Positions 1 through 7,357 of a stretch of DNA of 64,000 bases are shown piece after piece. Source of the stretch: Alteromonas halophila. GTDB taxonomy: Bacteria; Pseudomonadota; Gammaproteobacteria; Enterobacterales; Alteromonadaceae. The notes beneath the pieces were generated by a model. It was not told the DNA's origin and searched no databases. It saw only the letters and a program-made list of their open reading frames with translations. Each line of letters begins with the position of its first letter. Position 1 is the stretch's first letter. The stretch lies in contig NZ_BMXP01000009.1 of NCBI RefSeq assembly GCF_014651815.1, forward strand, positions 1 through 64,000. The letters are read 5' to 3'. The translations under genes and the position numbers were made by a program.

Positions 1-126
1 CGTTGAGCGTGCGCTGAATGCAAGGCCAAGGAAATGCCTTGGGTTTAAACAACCATCGGTGGTCTTCAATGAATTACGAAGAACAGCTTAATTTAGCGAG
101 TGGTGCACTTCGGGGTTGAATCCGCG
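1..126 (+). mobile_element. Right end of an IS30-family insertion sequence
   Basis: The transposase C-terminus at 2-91 is followed by GTGGTGCACTTCGGGGTTGA (100-119), then ATCCGC. This resembles the 'TGCACTT...TTGAAT' ends common in the IS30 family. The outer boundary is set at about 120-126 by analogy. The left end is outside the window, so neither the target duplication nor the exact terminus can be confirmed. The acetyltransferase ATG at 130 begins only a few bases past this boundary, so the insertion separates that gene from its original upstream DNA. Confidence 0.65.
2..91 (+). CDS. IS30-family transposase, C-terminal end only (gene enters from the left)
   Basis: The frame opens at the window edge and ends with TAA at 89-91. 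It encodes 29 residues, including ALNARPRKCLGFKQPS. The pattern 'LN.RPRK.LGF..P..VF' is the characteristic C-terminus of IS30-family DDE transposases. The catalytic domain lies outside the window, so completeness cannot be judged. The gene is followed at once by what looks like the terminal inverted repeat of the element. The frame is too short to be listed as a stand-alone ORF, and the call rests on motif recognition alone. Confidence 0.8.
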   Translation, partial: VERALNARPRKCLGFKQPSVVFNELRRTA

Positions 127-129
127 AGT

Positions 130-699
130 ATGACCCGCGAGATTGTATACACACCGCTAGAGAAGCCGCATTTTGAAGAAGTCATTGCGCTGGGCAATGC
201 GGTTCAGGGCGACAATTACCTCAGCCAGGCGAGCCTTGCCGAGATTTACCAAAAAAGCTGGCACGATGGCACCAATGCCAGCTTCGTAGCGCTGTACAAC
301 AATAAAGTCGCAGGTTTTCGCCTGACCTATGCCCACAGCCAGTGGCAGCAGGATGAGTGGTGTACCCCTAAGGCATGGCCTGTACCTGCTGACCGGGTGT
401 GCTACTTTAAATGCAATACGGTCGATCCCAGTATGCAGGGCGCAGGCATTGGCAGTCAGTTGCTTAATCGCTCTGTTGAACAGGCAAAGGTTCAGGGTGC
501 GCAGGCAGGTCTGGCGCACATCTGGCTGGCCAGTCCCGGAAACAGCGCCTTTAAATACTTTTCAAAAAATGGCGGACAACTTATCAAAAAACATCCTGAC
601 AAGTGGCGCCATGCGTCCATGTACGAGGGCTATGACTGTCCGGTATGTGACGGCTACTGCAGCTGTGACGGCGCTGAAATGCTGCTCGTGTTTTCATGA
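130..699 (+). CDS. GNAT-family N-acetyltransferase with a C-terminal cysteine cluster
   Basis: The 189-residue protein has a GNAT fold. The acetyl-CoA pyrophosphate loop is visible as QGAGIGSQLL (about residues 103-112), preceded by the strand 'VCYFKCNTVDPS'. The last 25 residues carry the cluster CPVCDGYCSCDGAEM, which could bind metal or be redox-active; its role is unknown. A longer frame starting at GTG 100 lies in the IS30 terminal repeat, so ATG 130 is preferred. No good ribosome site is visible, probably because the IS replaced the upstream DNA. The stop overlaps the start of the FAD oxidase gene by 4 bases (ATGA), so the two are probably co-translated. The substrate cannot be named. 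Confidence 0.8.
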   Translation: MTREIVYTPLEKPHFEEVIALGNAVQGDNYLSQASLAEIYQKSWHDGTNASFVALYNNKVAGFRLTYAHSQWQQDEWCTPKAWPVPADRVCYFKCNTVDPSMQGAGIGSQLLNRSVEQAKVQGAQAGLAHIWLASPGNSAFKYFSKNGGQLIKKHPDKWRHASMYEGYDCPVCDGYCSCDGAEMLLVFS

Positions 700-2009
700 C
701 CTACGATCCGCTCAGTGACAGTGCAGTAACGGCAACGACCCCCGACGCCAACAGCTACTGGAAGACAACCTGTACGCCCCCTGATTTTAACCGCCTGAGT
801 ACCGATATCAGCACCGATTATCTGGTCATCGGTGCCGGCTATACTGGCCTGTCGGCCGCCCTAACCCTTGCCGAGGCTAATCAGGATGTCACGCTTATTG
901 ATGCCCGGCACAGCGGCTTTGGCTGCGCCGGTCGTAATGCCGGTTTTGTGCTTAACGGCACCGGGCGACTTGGTATACCCGCTATCAGCAAAAAGTGGGG
1001 AAATGAAATTGGTCAGGGTATGGCGCAGGAGTTTAAGGCCGCTGTAACCTTGCTTACCGACCGCATTGACCGACATAACATTGATTGTGACCTTACTGCC
1101 GGTGACTATTATAAAATTGCCCACAGTCGCAGACAGGCAAAACTGCAACATGCGCAGGCATCCGACTCAGTGCGCTTTGTCGATAAGCCTGCTTTACTTA
1201 ACGAATTTGGTTTGTCAGGTGCCCACGGCGCGCTGGTGCAGCCGGGACAGACTCTCAACCCGTTAAAACTCGCAGCAGGCCTTGCCCGTGCAGCGGATGC
1301 AGAGCGCGCGAAGATCTGTATGAATACACCGGCTAAGGCTATCAAGCACAGCAAAAATCATTACTATGTGCAAACGCCGAAAGGCAAAATACGCGCGAAA
1401 AATCTGTTACTGGCTACCAATGCTTATTCACCGGCGACCTTTCACCATGCCATCGATAACCGCCAGTTTCCGGTGCAATCCAGTATTATTGTCACACAGC
1501 CTTTAAGCGCACAGCAGCGCGCCGACACAGGTCTTGATGGTCCGCTATCCATGATGGATACGCGCATGATGAAATACTATTACCGGACTCTGCCTGACGG
1601 GCGCGTGCTGTTTGGTGGCCGCGGCGCAGTTAAAGGCAATCATGCCCAGCATCCTCAGGAGAAAGCGCGTATGGTACGCGCCCTGTGCGACAGCTTTCCT
1701 GCGCTTAGTGGTATCGGTGTCGACTATTTCTGGAGCGGCTGGGTCAGTGTGGCACTGGACAGCCTGCCGCGTATTCACGTGGATGACAGTGGGCACCTGG
1801 GATATGCCATGGGATATTGCGGCTCAGGCGTTTCCTTTGCAGGCCTGGCCGGGACGCGACTGGCCCAGCGCATGATGGGCGGCGATGCAGCAAGTGATAT
1901 TAATACCGACCTGCCGTTGTATTCCTCGCCCCTGCCCCGCTACCCGTTTGCCGGATTGCGCAGGCTGGGACTACGCGCACTGTATAACTGGGCGAAGGTG
2001 GTTGAATAA
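696..2009 (+). CDS. FAD-dependent amine/amino-acid oxidoreductase (DAO family)
   Basis: This 437-residue protein belongs to the D-amino-acid-oxidase-like superfamily. The N-terminal Rossmann motif for FAD is VIGAGYTGLSAALTLAE (about residues 45-61), and the conserved 'GRNAGFVLNG' region follows. The C-terminal 'GYCGSGVSFAGLAGTRLAQ' segment is the second FAD contact. The architecture resembles gamma-glutamylputrescine oxidase and related PuuB/OrdL enzymes, which oxidise secondary or primary amines to aldehyde, ammonia and peroxide. It is translationally coupled to the upstream GNAT gene, suggesting that one enzyme acylates and the other oxidises the same amine or its product; this is inference. 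The exact substrate is unknown. Confidence 0.85.
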   Translation: MTYDPLSDSAVTATTPDANSYWKTTCTPPDFNRLSTDISTDYLVIGAGYTGLSAALTLAEANQDVTLIDARHSGFGCAGRNAGFVLNGTGRLGIPAISKKWGNEIGQGMAQEFKAAVTLLTDRIDRHNIDCDLTAGDYYKIAHSRRQAKLQHAQASDSVRFVDKPALLNEFGLSGAHGALVQPGQTLNPLKLAAGLARAADAERAKICMNTPAKAIKHSKNHYYVQTPKGKIRAKNLLLATNAYSPATFHHAIDNRQFPVQSSIIVTQPLSAQQRADTGLDGPLSMMDTRMMKYYYRTLPDGRVLFGGRGAVKGNHAQHPQEKARMVRALCDSFPALSGIGVDYFWSGWVSVALDSLPRIHVDDSGHLGYAMGYCGSGVSFAGLAGTRLAQRMMGGDAASDINTDLPLYSSPLPRYPFAGLRRLGLRALYNWAKVVE

Positions 2010-2070
2010 GCACATCTTCAAGGCGACCTGTTTACCTTGGCATCCACTAACAATGCCAGAACAGGTAACT

Positions 2071-2112
2071 GCACTTTCATAGTATTGCCTGCCAGTGACA
2101 CTATGAAAGTGC
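2071..2112. terminator. Hairpin, possible bidirectional terminator
   Basis: GCACTTTCATAGT (2071-2083) is perfectly complementary to ACTATGAAAGTGC (2100-2112), giving a 13-bp stem with a 16-base loop, followed by TATTTTAG. It lies between the converging oxidase and antiporter genes. The stem is A/T-rich and the loop is large, so terminator function is likely but not certain. Confidence 0.55.
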
Positions 2113-2243
2113 TATTTTAGCCGACTCTGACAGGCCAGGTTTTTAATCAGTAAGGATTTACGGTCACTATCGCATATTAAAAAGGAGAATGCTGAAAGCC
2201 TCTCCCCCGAATCACGCCAATGCCACAATCTGGCGTCACCAGC

Positions 2244-3707
2244 CTATTCGGGGTCAGCGTAGAAGCGATTTTCGACCGCATTTTTATCGAGCATTTTGGT
2301 AATAATAAAGACCTGATCGCCCTTTTCTAACTGCGTGCTGCCTTTAGGAATGATCGTTGTTTCCCCCCTTGCAATCATGGCCACAACGGTGTTGTCCGGT
2401 AATCCCAGCTCGCTTATGGTTTTATTACGCGCCGGTGAAAGCGAAGAAACTTCAATTTCAATCAGTTCCCGTTTACTTTTTGCCACTTTCACTATTTCCA
2501 GCGTACTCGACTCTTGCACGTCATCATTGAGCACCAGCCCCAGCTTTCGGGCCGCATAGGGCAAGGTTGACCCTTGTAACAGCGCCGAGATCAACACAAT
2601 AAAAAACACGACATTGAAGATCAGTTCGGCATAGGGCATACCGAAGATGAGTGGGAATATGGCCAGAATTATCGGTACCGAGCCACGTAATCCTACCCAG
2701 GCAATAAGCACCGATGCTTTAAGCGACATTTTGGAAAGTAACAAAATCGGTAAGACGACCAGTGGACGTGCGATAAAAATAAGCACGCAGGCTATAAGCA
2801 GTCCTTCTTTCCAGTTTACAAAGAGCTCTGTGGGTGTCACCAGCAGGCCCAGTATTACAAACATGGCAATCTGCCCAAGCCATGCTAATCCGTCTAAGAA
2901 GACAAATGTGTTTCGCTGGTAAGAGAACCGGCTATTGCCAACAATTACGCCTGTGATGAACGTTGCCAAAAAGCCACTTCCGCTGAGGTTCGCCGCAAGA
3001 CCGAACGACAACACGCCAAATAACATAACGAATACCGGGTACAGCCCTATAGCCATGAGAGTTATGCGCCTGAACAACCATACCGCCACACCACCGACAG
3101 CCAGACCGACTGCTGCGCCTACGCCCATCTGACTGGCAAATAAGGCAAGTAAATCGACTGGTTGTGTTGTGCTGTCCTGAACGAGTGTAATCAGTCCTAT
3201 GGTGAGAAAAATAGCCATAGGATCGTTAGAAGCGCTTTCAAGCTCTAAGGTTGATTTTATTTTTGAAGGTATACGGATACCTGCGTTGCGCAGCACCGAG
3301 AAGACGGCAGCCGCATCCGTTGAGCCGACAATTGCGCCGAGCAGTAAACCTTTGTACAACGGCAGGTCCAAAATATACATTGCCGCCAGGCCGGTAAGCA
3401 CGGCGGTTCCAACCACCCCCAGGGTGGCAAGTAATGCCGCGGGCTTCCATGCCTGAAGAATTGATTTTTTCGAGGTTTGCAGGCCACCATCAAAAAGAAT
3501 AAGTATAAGTGCAAACGTACCAATGGCGTGCGCAGCATCGGCATTATCAAAGAAAATACGGCCAATGCCATCTTCTCCGGCTAACATTCCAACACCAAGG
3601 AATAACACCAGTACTGGCACACCAAAGCGAGGAGACAATTTACTCGCGAGCACACCCAGAATCGCAAGTACTGCACTGACCAGGATAATGTTATCGACTG
3701 CAAACAT
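2244..3707 (-). CDS. K+(Na+)/H+ antiporter of the NhaP2/CvrA type with a TrkA-C domain
   Basis: This 487-residue CPA1/CPA2-type exchanger has about 12 hydrophobic segments in its first 395 residues. Family motifs are visible: 'LFDGGLQTS' near residue 71, GSTDAAAV at 128-135, and the ion-site Asn-Asp in 'ESASNDP' at 157-163. The last 80 residues form a soluble TrkA-C/RCK-C regulatory domain ending near 'GDQVFIIT'. It should act in the inner membrane, exchanging K+ or Na+ for H+ during osmotic or pH stress. It is shorter than E. coli NhaP2 (about 578), mainly at the C-terminus. It is transcribed alone, convergent with the FAD oxidase. Confidence 0.88.
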   Translation of the reverse strand: MFAVDNIILVSAVLAILGVLASKLSPRFGVPVLVLFLGVGMLAGEDGIGRIFFDNADAAHAIGTFALILILFDGGLQTSKKSILQAWKPAALLATLGVVGTAVLTGLAAMYILDLPLYKGLLLGAIVGSTDAAAVFSVLRNAGIRIPSKIKSTLELESASNDPMAIFLTIGLITLVQDSTTQPVDLLALFASQMGVGAAVGLAVGGVAVWLFRRITLMAIGLYPVFVMLFGVLSFGLAANLSGSGFLATFITGVIVGNSRFSYQRNTFVFLDGLAWLGQIAMFVILGLLVTPTELFVNWKEGLLIACVLIFIARPLVVLPILLLSKMSLKASVLIAWVGLRGSVPIILAIFPLIFGMPYAELIFNVVFFIVLISALLQGSTLPYAARKLGLVLNDDVQESSTLEIVKVAKSKRELIEIEVSSLSPARNKTISELGLPDNTVVAMIARGETTIIPKGSTQLEKGDQVFIITKMLDKNAVENRFYADPE

Positions 3708-3798
3708 TGCATATTCCTTTTTTACAGAAGGGCGTTCACAATAAACACAATGTACCAGCCCGTTGAGTTGCGGTTAAACCTGCTTTTTCTGTCAGTAC

Positions 3799-3957
3799 CT
3801 AACGCTCAGGTGGCCCAATAAATGTGACCACATAATCAGAACGGTAATAATACCAGTAAAACCATGTCGGGTGATAAGAATGAAAGCGATGGATGCGTGG
3901 AGATACCGAGTCTGGTGATTTTTCAAACGGCCGTGGCAGGCTGGGTACGGGACTCAT
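3799..3957 (-). CDS. Small aromatic-rich protein of unknown function (52 aa)
   Basis: A 52-codon minus-strand frame starts at ATG 3957, with a strong ribosome site (GGGAAGGA, six bases upstream), and stops at TAG 3799-3801. The N-terminal half is rich in Pro, Ser and charged residues. The second half contains HPTWFYWYYYRSDYVVTF, an unusually dense aromatic stretch. The strong ribosome site and biased composition argue for a real gene. It lies 70 bases after the end of the flavin reductase gene and before the antiporter gene, all on the same strand, so it may be the last gene of the iron operon or be separately expressed. I recognise no family. Confidence 0.5.
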   Translation of the reverse strand: MSPVPSLPRPFEKSPDSVSPRIHRFHSYHPTWFYWYYYRSDYVVTFIGPPER

Positions 3958-4027
3958 ATTCAGTCCTTCCCCTCATCACGCATCAATACTAATTATAACT
4001 CACCGCAAAAAAATGACTTTCCCGTAG

Positions 4028-5284
4028 TTAATACAGGTCGCGATGGTAGCGGCCGTGTTGTGCCATCGCTTCAAGGCATGCGTCACCCAGAATGTCGCGT
4101 AGTGCCTGATCTACGCTACTTCCCATCCCCTGCAGGCTGCCGCATACCAGAATGTGGCCACTGCCACCCAGAAAGTCGCTGACTGCAGCCGGCTTATCAA
4201 GCAACACATCCTGACAATATCGCAATGCGGTGGTCGCCATTGGGCGCTGACGGGAGAATACGAGGTTCATCTGTGCGATGACGCCTGTATTCAGCCAGGC
4301 GTCGAGTTTGTCGGCATAGGGACGATCGTCGTGCGGGTCGCGTTCACCATAAATAAGCCAGATTGGTCGGCGAACTGCACGTTGCGCCAGCGTTTCAATC
4401 ACGCCAAGCAGCCCCGCCAGCCCACTTCCGGCACCAATCAGCAGCAGTGGGGCATTGCAGTTTGTCAGTGTCATGGCCGGATTCTGGCGCACACGGACAC
4501 TAATATATTCGCCTTCTGTAAGCGTGTGCGTTAAGAAGTGCGAGGCCAGGCCTGATTGTCCGTCTGATTTTATCAGGTGCCTGACGATCAAACGCAATGT
4601 TTTGCTGTCGCCAGCGCTTGCGACTGAATAGGTGCGCGGCGACAGATACGCGGACGGATTGGCGGGATCGGGCACCCGAACATCCAGCCAGTCTCCTGCC
4701 TGCCAGCAACAGTCTGGTGCAGCAAACATTAGTGCATACAATCCCGGCGCATCACTGTGTGGATTAAGATACTGTCTGGACACCAGCTCGGCGTTACGGT
4801 ATTGCGTGTTGTCTGTTTGATTCGCCTCGCTGGCATCAACACAGGTTATTGCCCCTAATGGCGTAGCACCGTGAGACTGCAAACGCTCATAAAGAAGGTG
4901 CCCAAACGCACAAAAGTCAGGATAGCGCCTGTCGCCCAGCGCGGTCACATGGAAGCTTAGCTCAGAGAGACCTGTATTCAGGTTGTTTAAGCTTTTAGCA
5001 AACTTTCTGCCGTTGTCCGGTGGCTCGCCATCGCCATAGGTGCTGACAAAACAGTGCAGCTCTTTCGCCTCAGCCAGTGCATTCGGCGAAAGCTTGCCGA
5101 GTGCCAGCGGCGGCTGCAGGTTGTGACGCTGTGCAAATTCAGTCGCCATTGACTGCGCGGTACCTGTCTGACTGGCATACGCTACCAGCGTATCAGACAT
5201 TGCAAAAGGGCCAGTCCGATGCTGACGCCATAGTGTCATCACTGTCCACAACAGCCAGGCCAGCCCAAGGAAAAGGGCCAGCAT
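4028..5284 (-). CDS. Membrane-anchored flavodoxin/NADPH oxidoreductase (diflavin reductase)
   Basis: The 418-residue protein begins with a membrane anchor (MLALFLGLAWLLWTVMTLW). An FMN-binding flavodoxin domain follows, with 'YASQTGTAQSMA' and 'STYGDGEPPDNG'. Next comes a ferredoxin-reductase module with the FAD motif SPRTYSVAS and NADPH motifs 'LLIGAGSGLAGLLG' and 'VCGSLQGMG'. It ends in an aromatic tail (RYHRDLY) like that of sulfite reductase flavoprotein and P450 reductases. It likely passes electrons from NADPH to the membrane PepSY partner, and so reduces imported ferric complexes. It is last of five genes behind a Fur-like site. ATG 5284 is chosen because the longer frame overlaps the preceding gene; GTG 5305 is also possible. 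Confidence 0.85.
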   Translation of the reverse strand: MLALFLGLAWLLWTVMTLWRQHRTGPFAMSDTLVAYASQTGTAQSMATEFAQRHNLQPPLALGKLSPNALAEAKELHCFVSTYGDGEPPDNGRKFAKSLNNLNTGLSELSFHVTALGDRRYPDFCAFGHLLYERLQSHGATPLGAITCVDASEANQTDNTQYRNAELVSRQYLNPHSDAPGLYALMFAAPDCCWQAGDWLDVRVPDPANPSAYLSPRTYSVASAGDSKTLRLIVRHLIKSDGQSGLASHFLTHTLTEGEYISVRVRQNPAMTLTNCNAPLLLIGAGSGLAGLLGVIETLAQRAVRRPIWLIYGERDPHDDRPYADKLDAWLNTGVIAQMNLVFSRQRPMATTALRYCQDVLLDKPAAVSDFLGGSGHILVCGSLQGMGSSVDQALRDILGDACLEAMAQHGRYHRDLY

Positions 5285-5309
5285 GGTACGTACCGATTCA
5301 ATCACAATA

Positions 5310-6143
5310 TTACAGCGGCAATACTTCGAACGTCGCCGAGTAGCTGCCACGTCTCTCGGTGGCTGGCGCTTTGGCTTTGTCGTCACTGTAAGAGGCCTCG
5401 ACAAAGTACATGCCAGCCTCAGGCCAGGTCACAGTAAACCGACCTTTCTCGTCGGTCGTGGAGGTTATTGCTTCAGAGGCGTTGCGGTAACGCATGCTGC
5501 CACGAACAATTTCTATCTCGACACCAGCGGCTGGTTCACCATCAATCAAAAACGAAAACGAAGCCTGCTCAGTCGCATACAGGTCATTGGGATGGGTGTT
5601 CACGACCAGCTCTAATCCCTGATTTGAAGGTTGCAGCGACTCTGTTGAGGGCGCACCTAAGGTAACGAATGTTTCCGTGCGGCGCGAACCATAAGTCACC
5701 CGCAGCTCAGCGGCATTATCAGGCACCGAGTTCTCATACGTTTCGCCGTCTTTGGCACCACCGCGGCCCGGCCACATTTTGCGGTTTCCCTGCTCATCAC
5801 GCCAGAATGCCCGTAACCCGCTGGAGGCAGAGGCAATCTTATACGTCCCCGGTTTTTTTAGCGGAACATCAAATACTGAGCGGTATTTACCTTTACTGGC
5901 ATTTTCAATCTTAACGTTGTTCCCGTCCGGCGCGGTTACTGTAATAGCCGCCGTGTTATATGCGACATACTCGGGCACAAACAGCGTATTGGACACGGCC
6001 GCATCAAACGTGACGTAGTTTTGCTCGCCGGAAAGCACGGTTTCACTGGGTTTTATCCATGCGCGGTGCGCCTGCGCCGGGGCAGTCAGCATTAGAGCGG
6101 CCAACACACCGGTAATCGGGGTCAAATAAGTAAAAGGTTTCAT
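5310..6143 (-). CDS. DUF4198-family periplasmic protein
   Basis: The 277-residue exported protein has a signal peptide ending near 'PAQAHRAWIKPSE'. The mature start with 'AHRAWI' and the following Ig-like beta-rich sequence match the DUF4198 family (NikM/CbiK-associated). Members are often encoded beside TonB receptors and metal transporters and are thought to bind metal or assist its handling in the periplasm. ATG 6143 is preferred over TTG 6149 because GGAG lies seven bases upstream. It sits between the DUF2271 gene and the flavin reductase gene with short gaps, consistent with one transcript. No catalytic residues are assignable. Confidence 0.82.
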   Translation of the reverse strand: MKPFTYLTPITGVLAALMLTAPAQAHRAWIKPSETVLSGEQNYVTFDAAVSNTLFVPEYVAYNTAAITVTAPDGNNVKIENASKGKYRSVFDVPLKKPGTYKIASASSGLRAFWRDEQGNRKMWPGRGGAKDGETYENSVPDNAAELRVTYGSRRTETFVTLGAPSTESLQPSNQGLELVVNTHPNDLYATEQASFSFLIDGEPAAGVEIEIVRGSMRYRNASEAITSTTDEKGRFTVTWPEAGMYFVEASYSDDKAKAPATERRGSYSATFEVLPL

Positions 6144-6166
6144 GTGCAATCTCCGTGCAGTTTTGG

Positions 6167-6691
6167 TTAGGGAGCTACGCTATAAAGGCGTACCTGACTC
6201 AGTTCACTGCTGCCTTTTTCAATGACAGGCAGAGTGGCATTATCCAGTGGCAGGGTAATCGCCAGACTGAGCAACTCTCTGCCGCCCACTTCTCTGGCGG
6301 CTTCTACGCGCAGTCGGTATTCACCGTCTGGCAGTTCGCGAAGTACAGACTGCAACGACAGGTCAATGACGTGGCTGCCTGGCCCTTTGGTGGCACTGGT
6401 AATACCGTCAATTGGCATGGTCAGACTGCGCCCGCCCCGTCGCCACCATTGACGAAGATCAGCAAGCCATTCCTCGCCTTTGGCTTCACGCATCGCTACG
6501 TCATACCACACCGCAACCTGCGTGGCATTGCGTGCACTGTCTTCCAGCCATACGGCCAGATACGGCTTGTGATACTCGGCCACCTGCATTCTCGGCAGCG
6601 TAATTTCCAGTGCCGCCTGCGGTGCGGCCAGTGCGGCTAATGACAATGGCCACGTGCATACGGCTAATAAAACGGAATAAAATTTAACCAA
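6167..6691 (-). CDS. DUF2271-family periplasmic protein
   Basis: The 174-residue protein has a signal peptide (VKFYSVLLAVCTWPLSLAAL) and the DUF2271 signature 'YLAVWLEDSARNATQVAVWYD', followed by 'WLADLRQWWRRGG' and 'DGITSATKGPG'. TTG 6691 is preferred because AGGGAG lies six bases before it. A longer frame from 6718 would overlap the preceding gene and add a non-signal N-terminus. DUF2271 proteins are repeatedly found with PepSY membrane proteins and TonB receptors, as here. Their function is unknown, though a periplasmic role in ferric-complex reduction is plausible from context. Confidence 0.82.
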   Translation of the reverse strand: MVKFYSVLLAVCTWPLSLAALAAPQAALEITLPRMQVAEYHKPYLAVWLEDSARNATQVAVWYDVAMREAKGEEWLADLRQWWRRGGRSLTMPIDGITSATKGPGSHVIDLSLQSVLRELPDGEYRLRVEAAREVGGRELLSLAITLPLDNATLPVIEKGSSELSQVRLYSVAP

Positions 6692-6707
6692 TGTGTTCTC
6701 CCTCACA

Positions 6708-7313
6708 TTAATGAACAAAAAGTAGTAACAAAATGACAGGTAACACCAGGCCCAGCGAGGTTAACGGCCAGGTCATGGGGCGGTGTCTGGTCTGTCGGGT
6801 AAGCAATATCAGGCCGGTAACACAAAAAATAACGCACACTGCGGCGAAAATATCGATAAACCACCCCCACACCGGGCCACTGTCGCGGCCTTTGTGCAAG
6901 TCATTGAAGTAGGCTATCCAGCCGCGATCGGTACGTTCGTAAATCAGTTCGTTAAATGCCAGATCAACGGCCAGCCAGGCGTCCACACCAGGACCCGCCA
7001 TCGCGAAATACATTTCTTCATCGCTCCATTCGACGTGCGCCTGCTGACTTATACGAATGTCATGCTTTGTGGTAAGCCAGGCATTGAGTGCCGGCGGAAC
7101 CTGATGATGCCGGTCTTCCGGATTGGCGCGCCGCAATGCAGAAATCAGCGCATCAGGTAGCTGTGCATCAATGGTCACGACCTCTGGTTCAACACTGATA
7201 TCAGCAGCATGATTCAGCGTGATCCCCGTTAGTGCAAACATTAGCATGCCTGCCAGTGAAACCGCCGCACTGATCCAGTGCCACTGCCTTATTGACCCCA
7301 ACCCGAACTGCAT
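6708..7313 (-). CDS. PepSY-associated membrane protein, probable haem-type electron carrier of the iron locus
   Basis: The 201-residue protein has an N-terminal transmembrane helix (ISAAVSLAGMLMFALTGITL), a periplasmic PepSY-like domain with 'WLAVDLAFNELIYERTDRGW' and 'FNDLHKGRDSG', and two C-terminal helices. The layout 'GITLNH ... DLHKGR ... W.IDIFA' is that of small PepSY_TM proteins. Histidines near the membrane helices could ligate haem. These proteins are known to pair with flavodoxin-like reductases in ferric-siderophore reduction. It lies 44 bases after the TonB receptor gene and about 16 bases before the DUF2271 start. Confidence 0.82.
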   Translation of the reverse strand: MQFGLGSIRQWHWISAAVSLAGMLMFALTGITLNHAADISVEPEVVTIDAQLPDALISALRRANPEDRHHQVPPALNAWLTTKHDIRISQQAHVEWSDEEMYFAMAGPGVDAWLAVDLAFNELIYERTDRGWIAYFNDLHKGRDSGPVWGWFIDIFAAVCVIFCVTGLILLTRQTRHRPMTWPLTSLGLVLPVILLLLFVH

Positions 7314-7357
7314 TTACACACCCTATGCATGGGGCGTCATTCGCCCCAATCCTTCAG

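Noticed and set aside
157..519. Minus-strand 120-codon frame opposite the acetyltransferase
   Set aside because: It is a shadow of the acetyltransferase gene; composition and lack of motifs indicate no gene.
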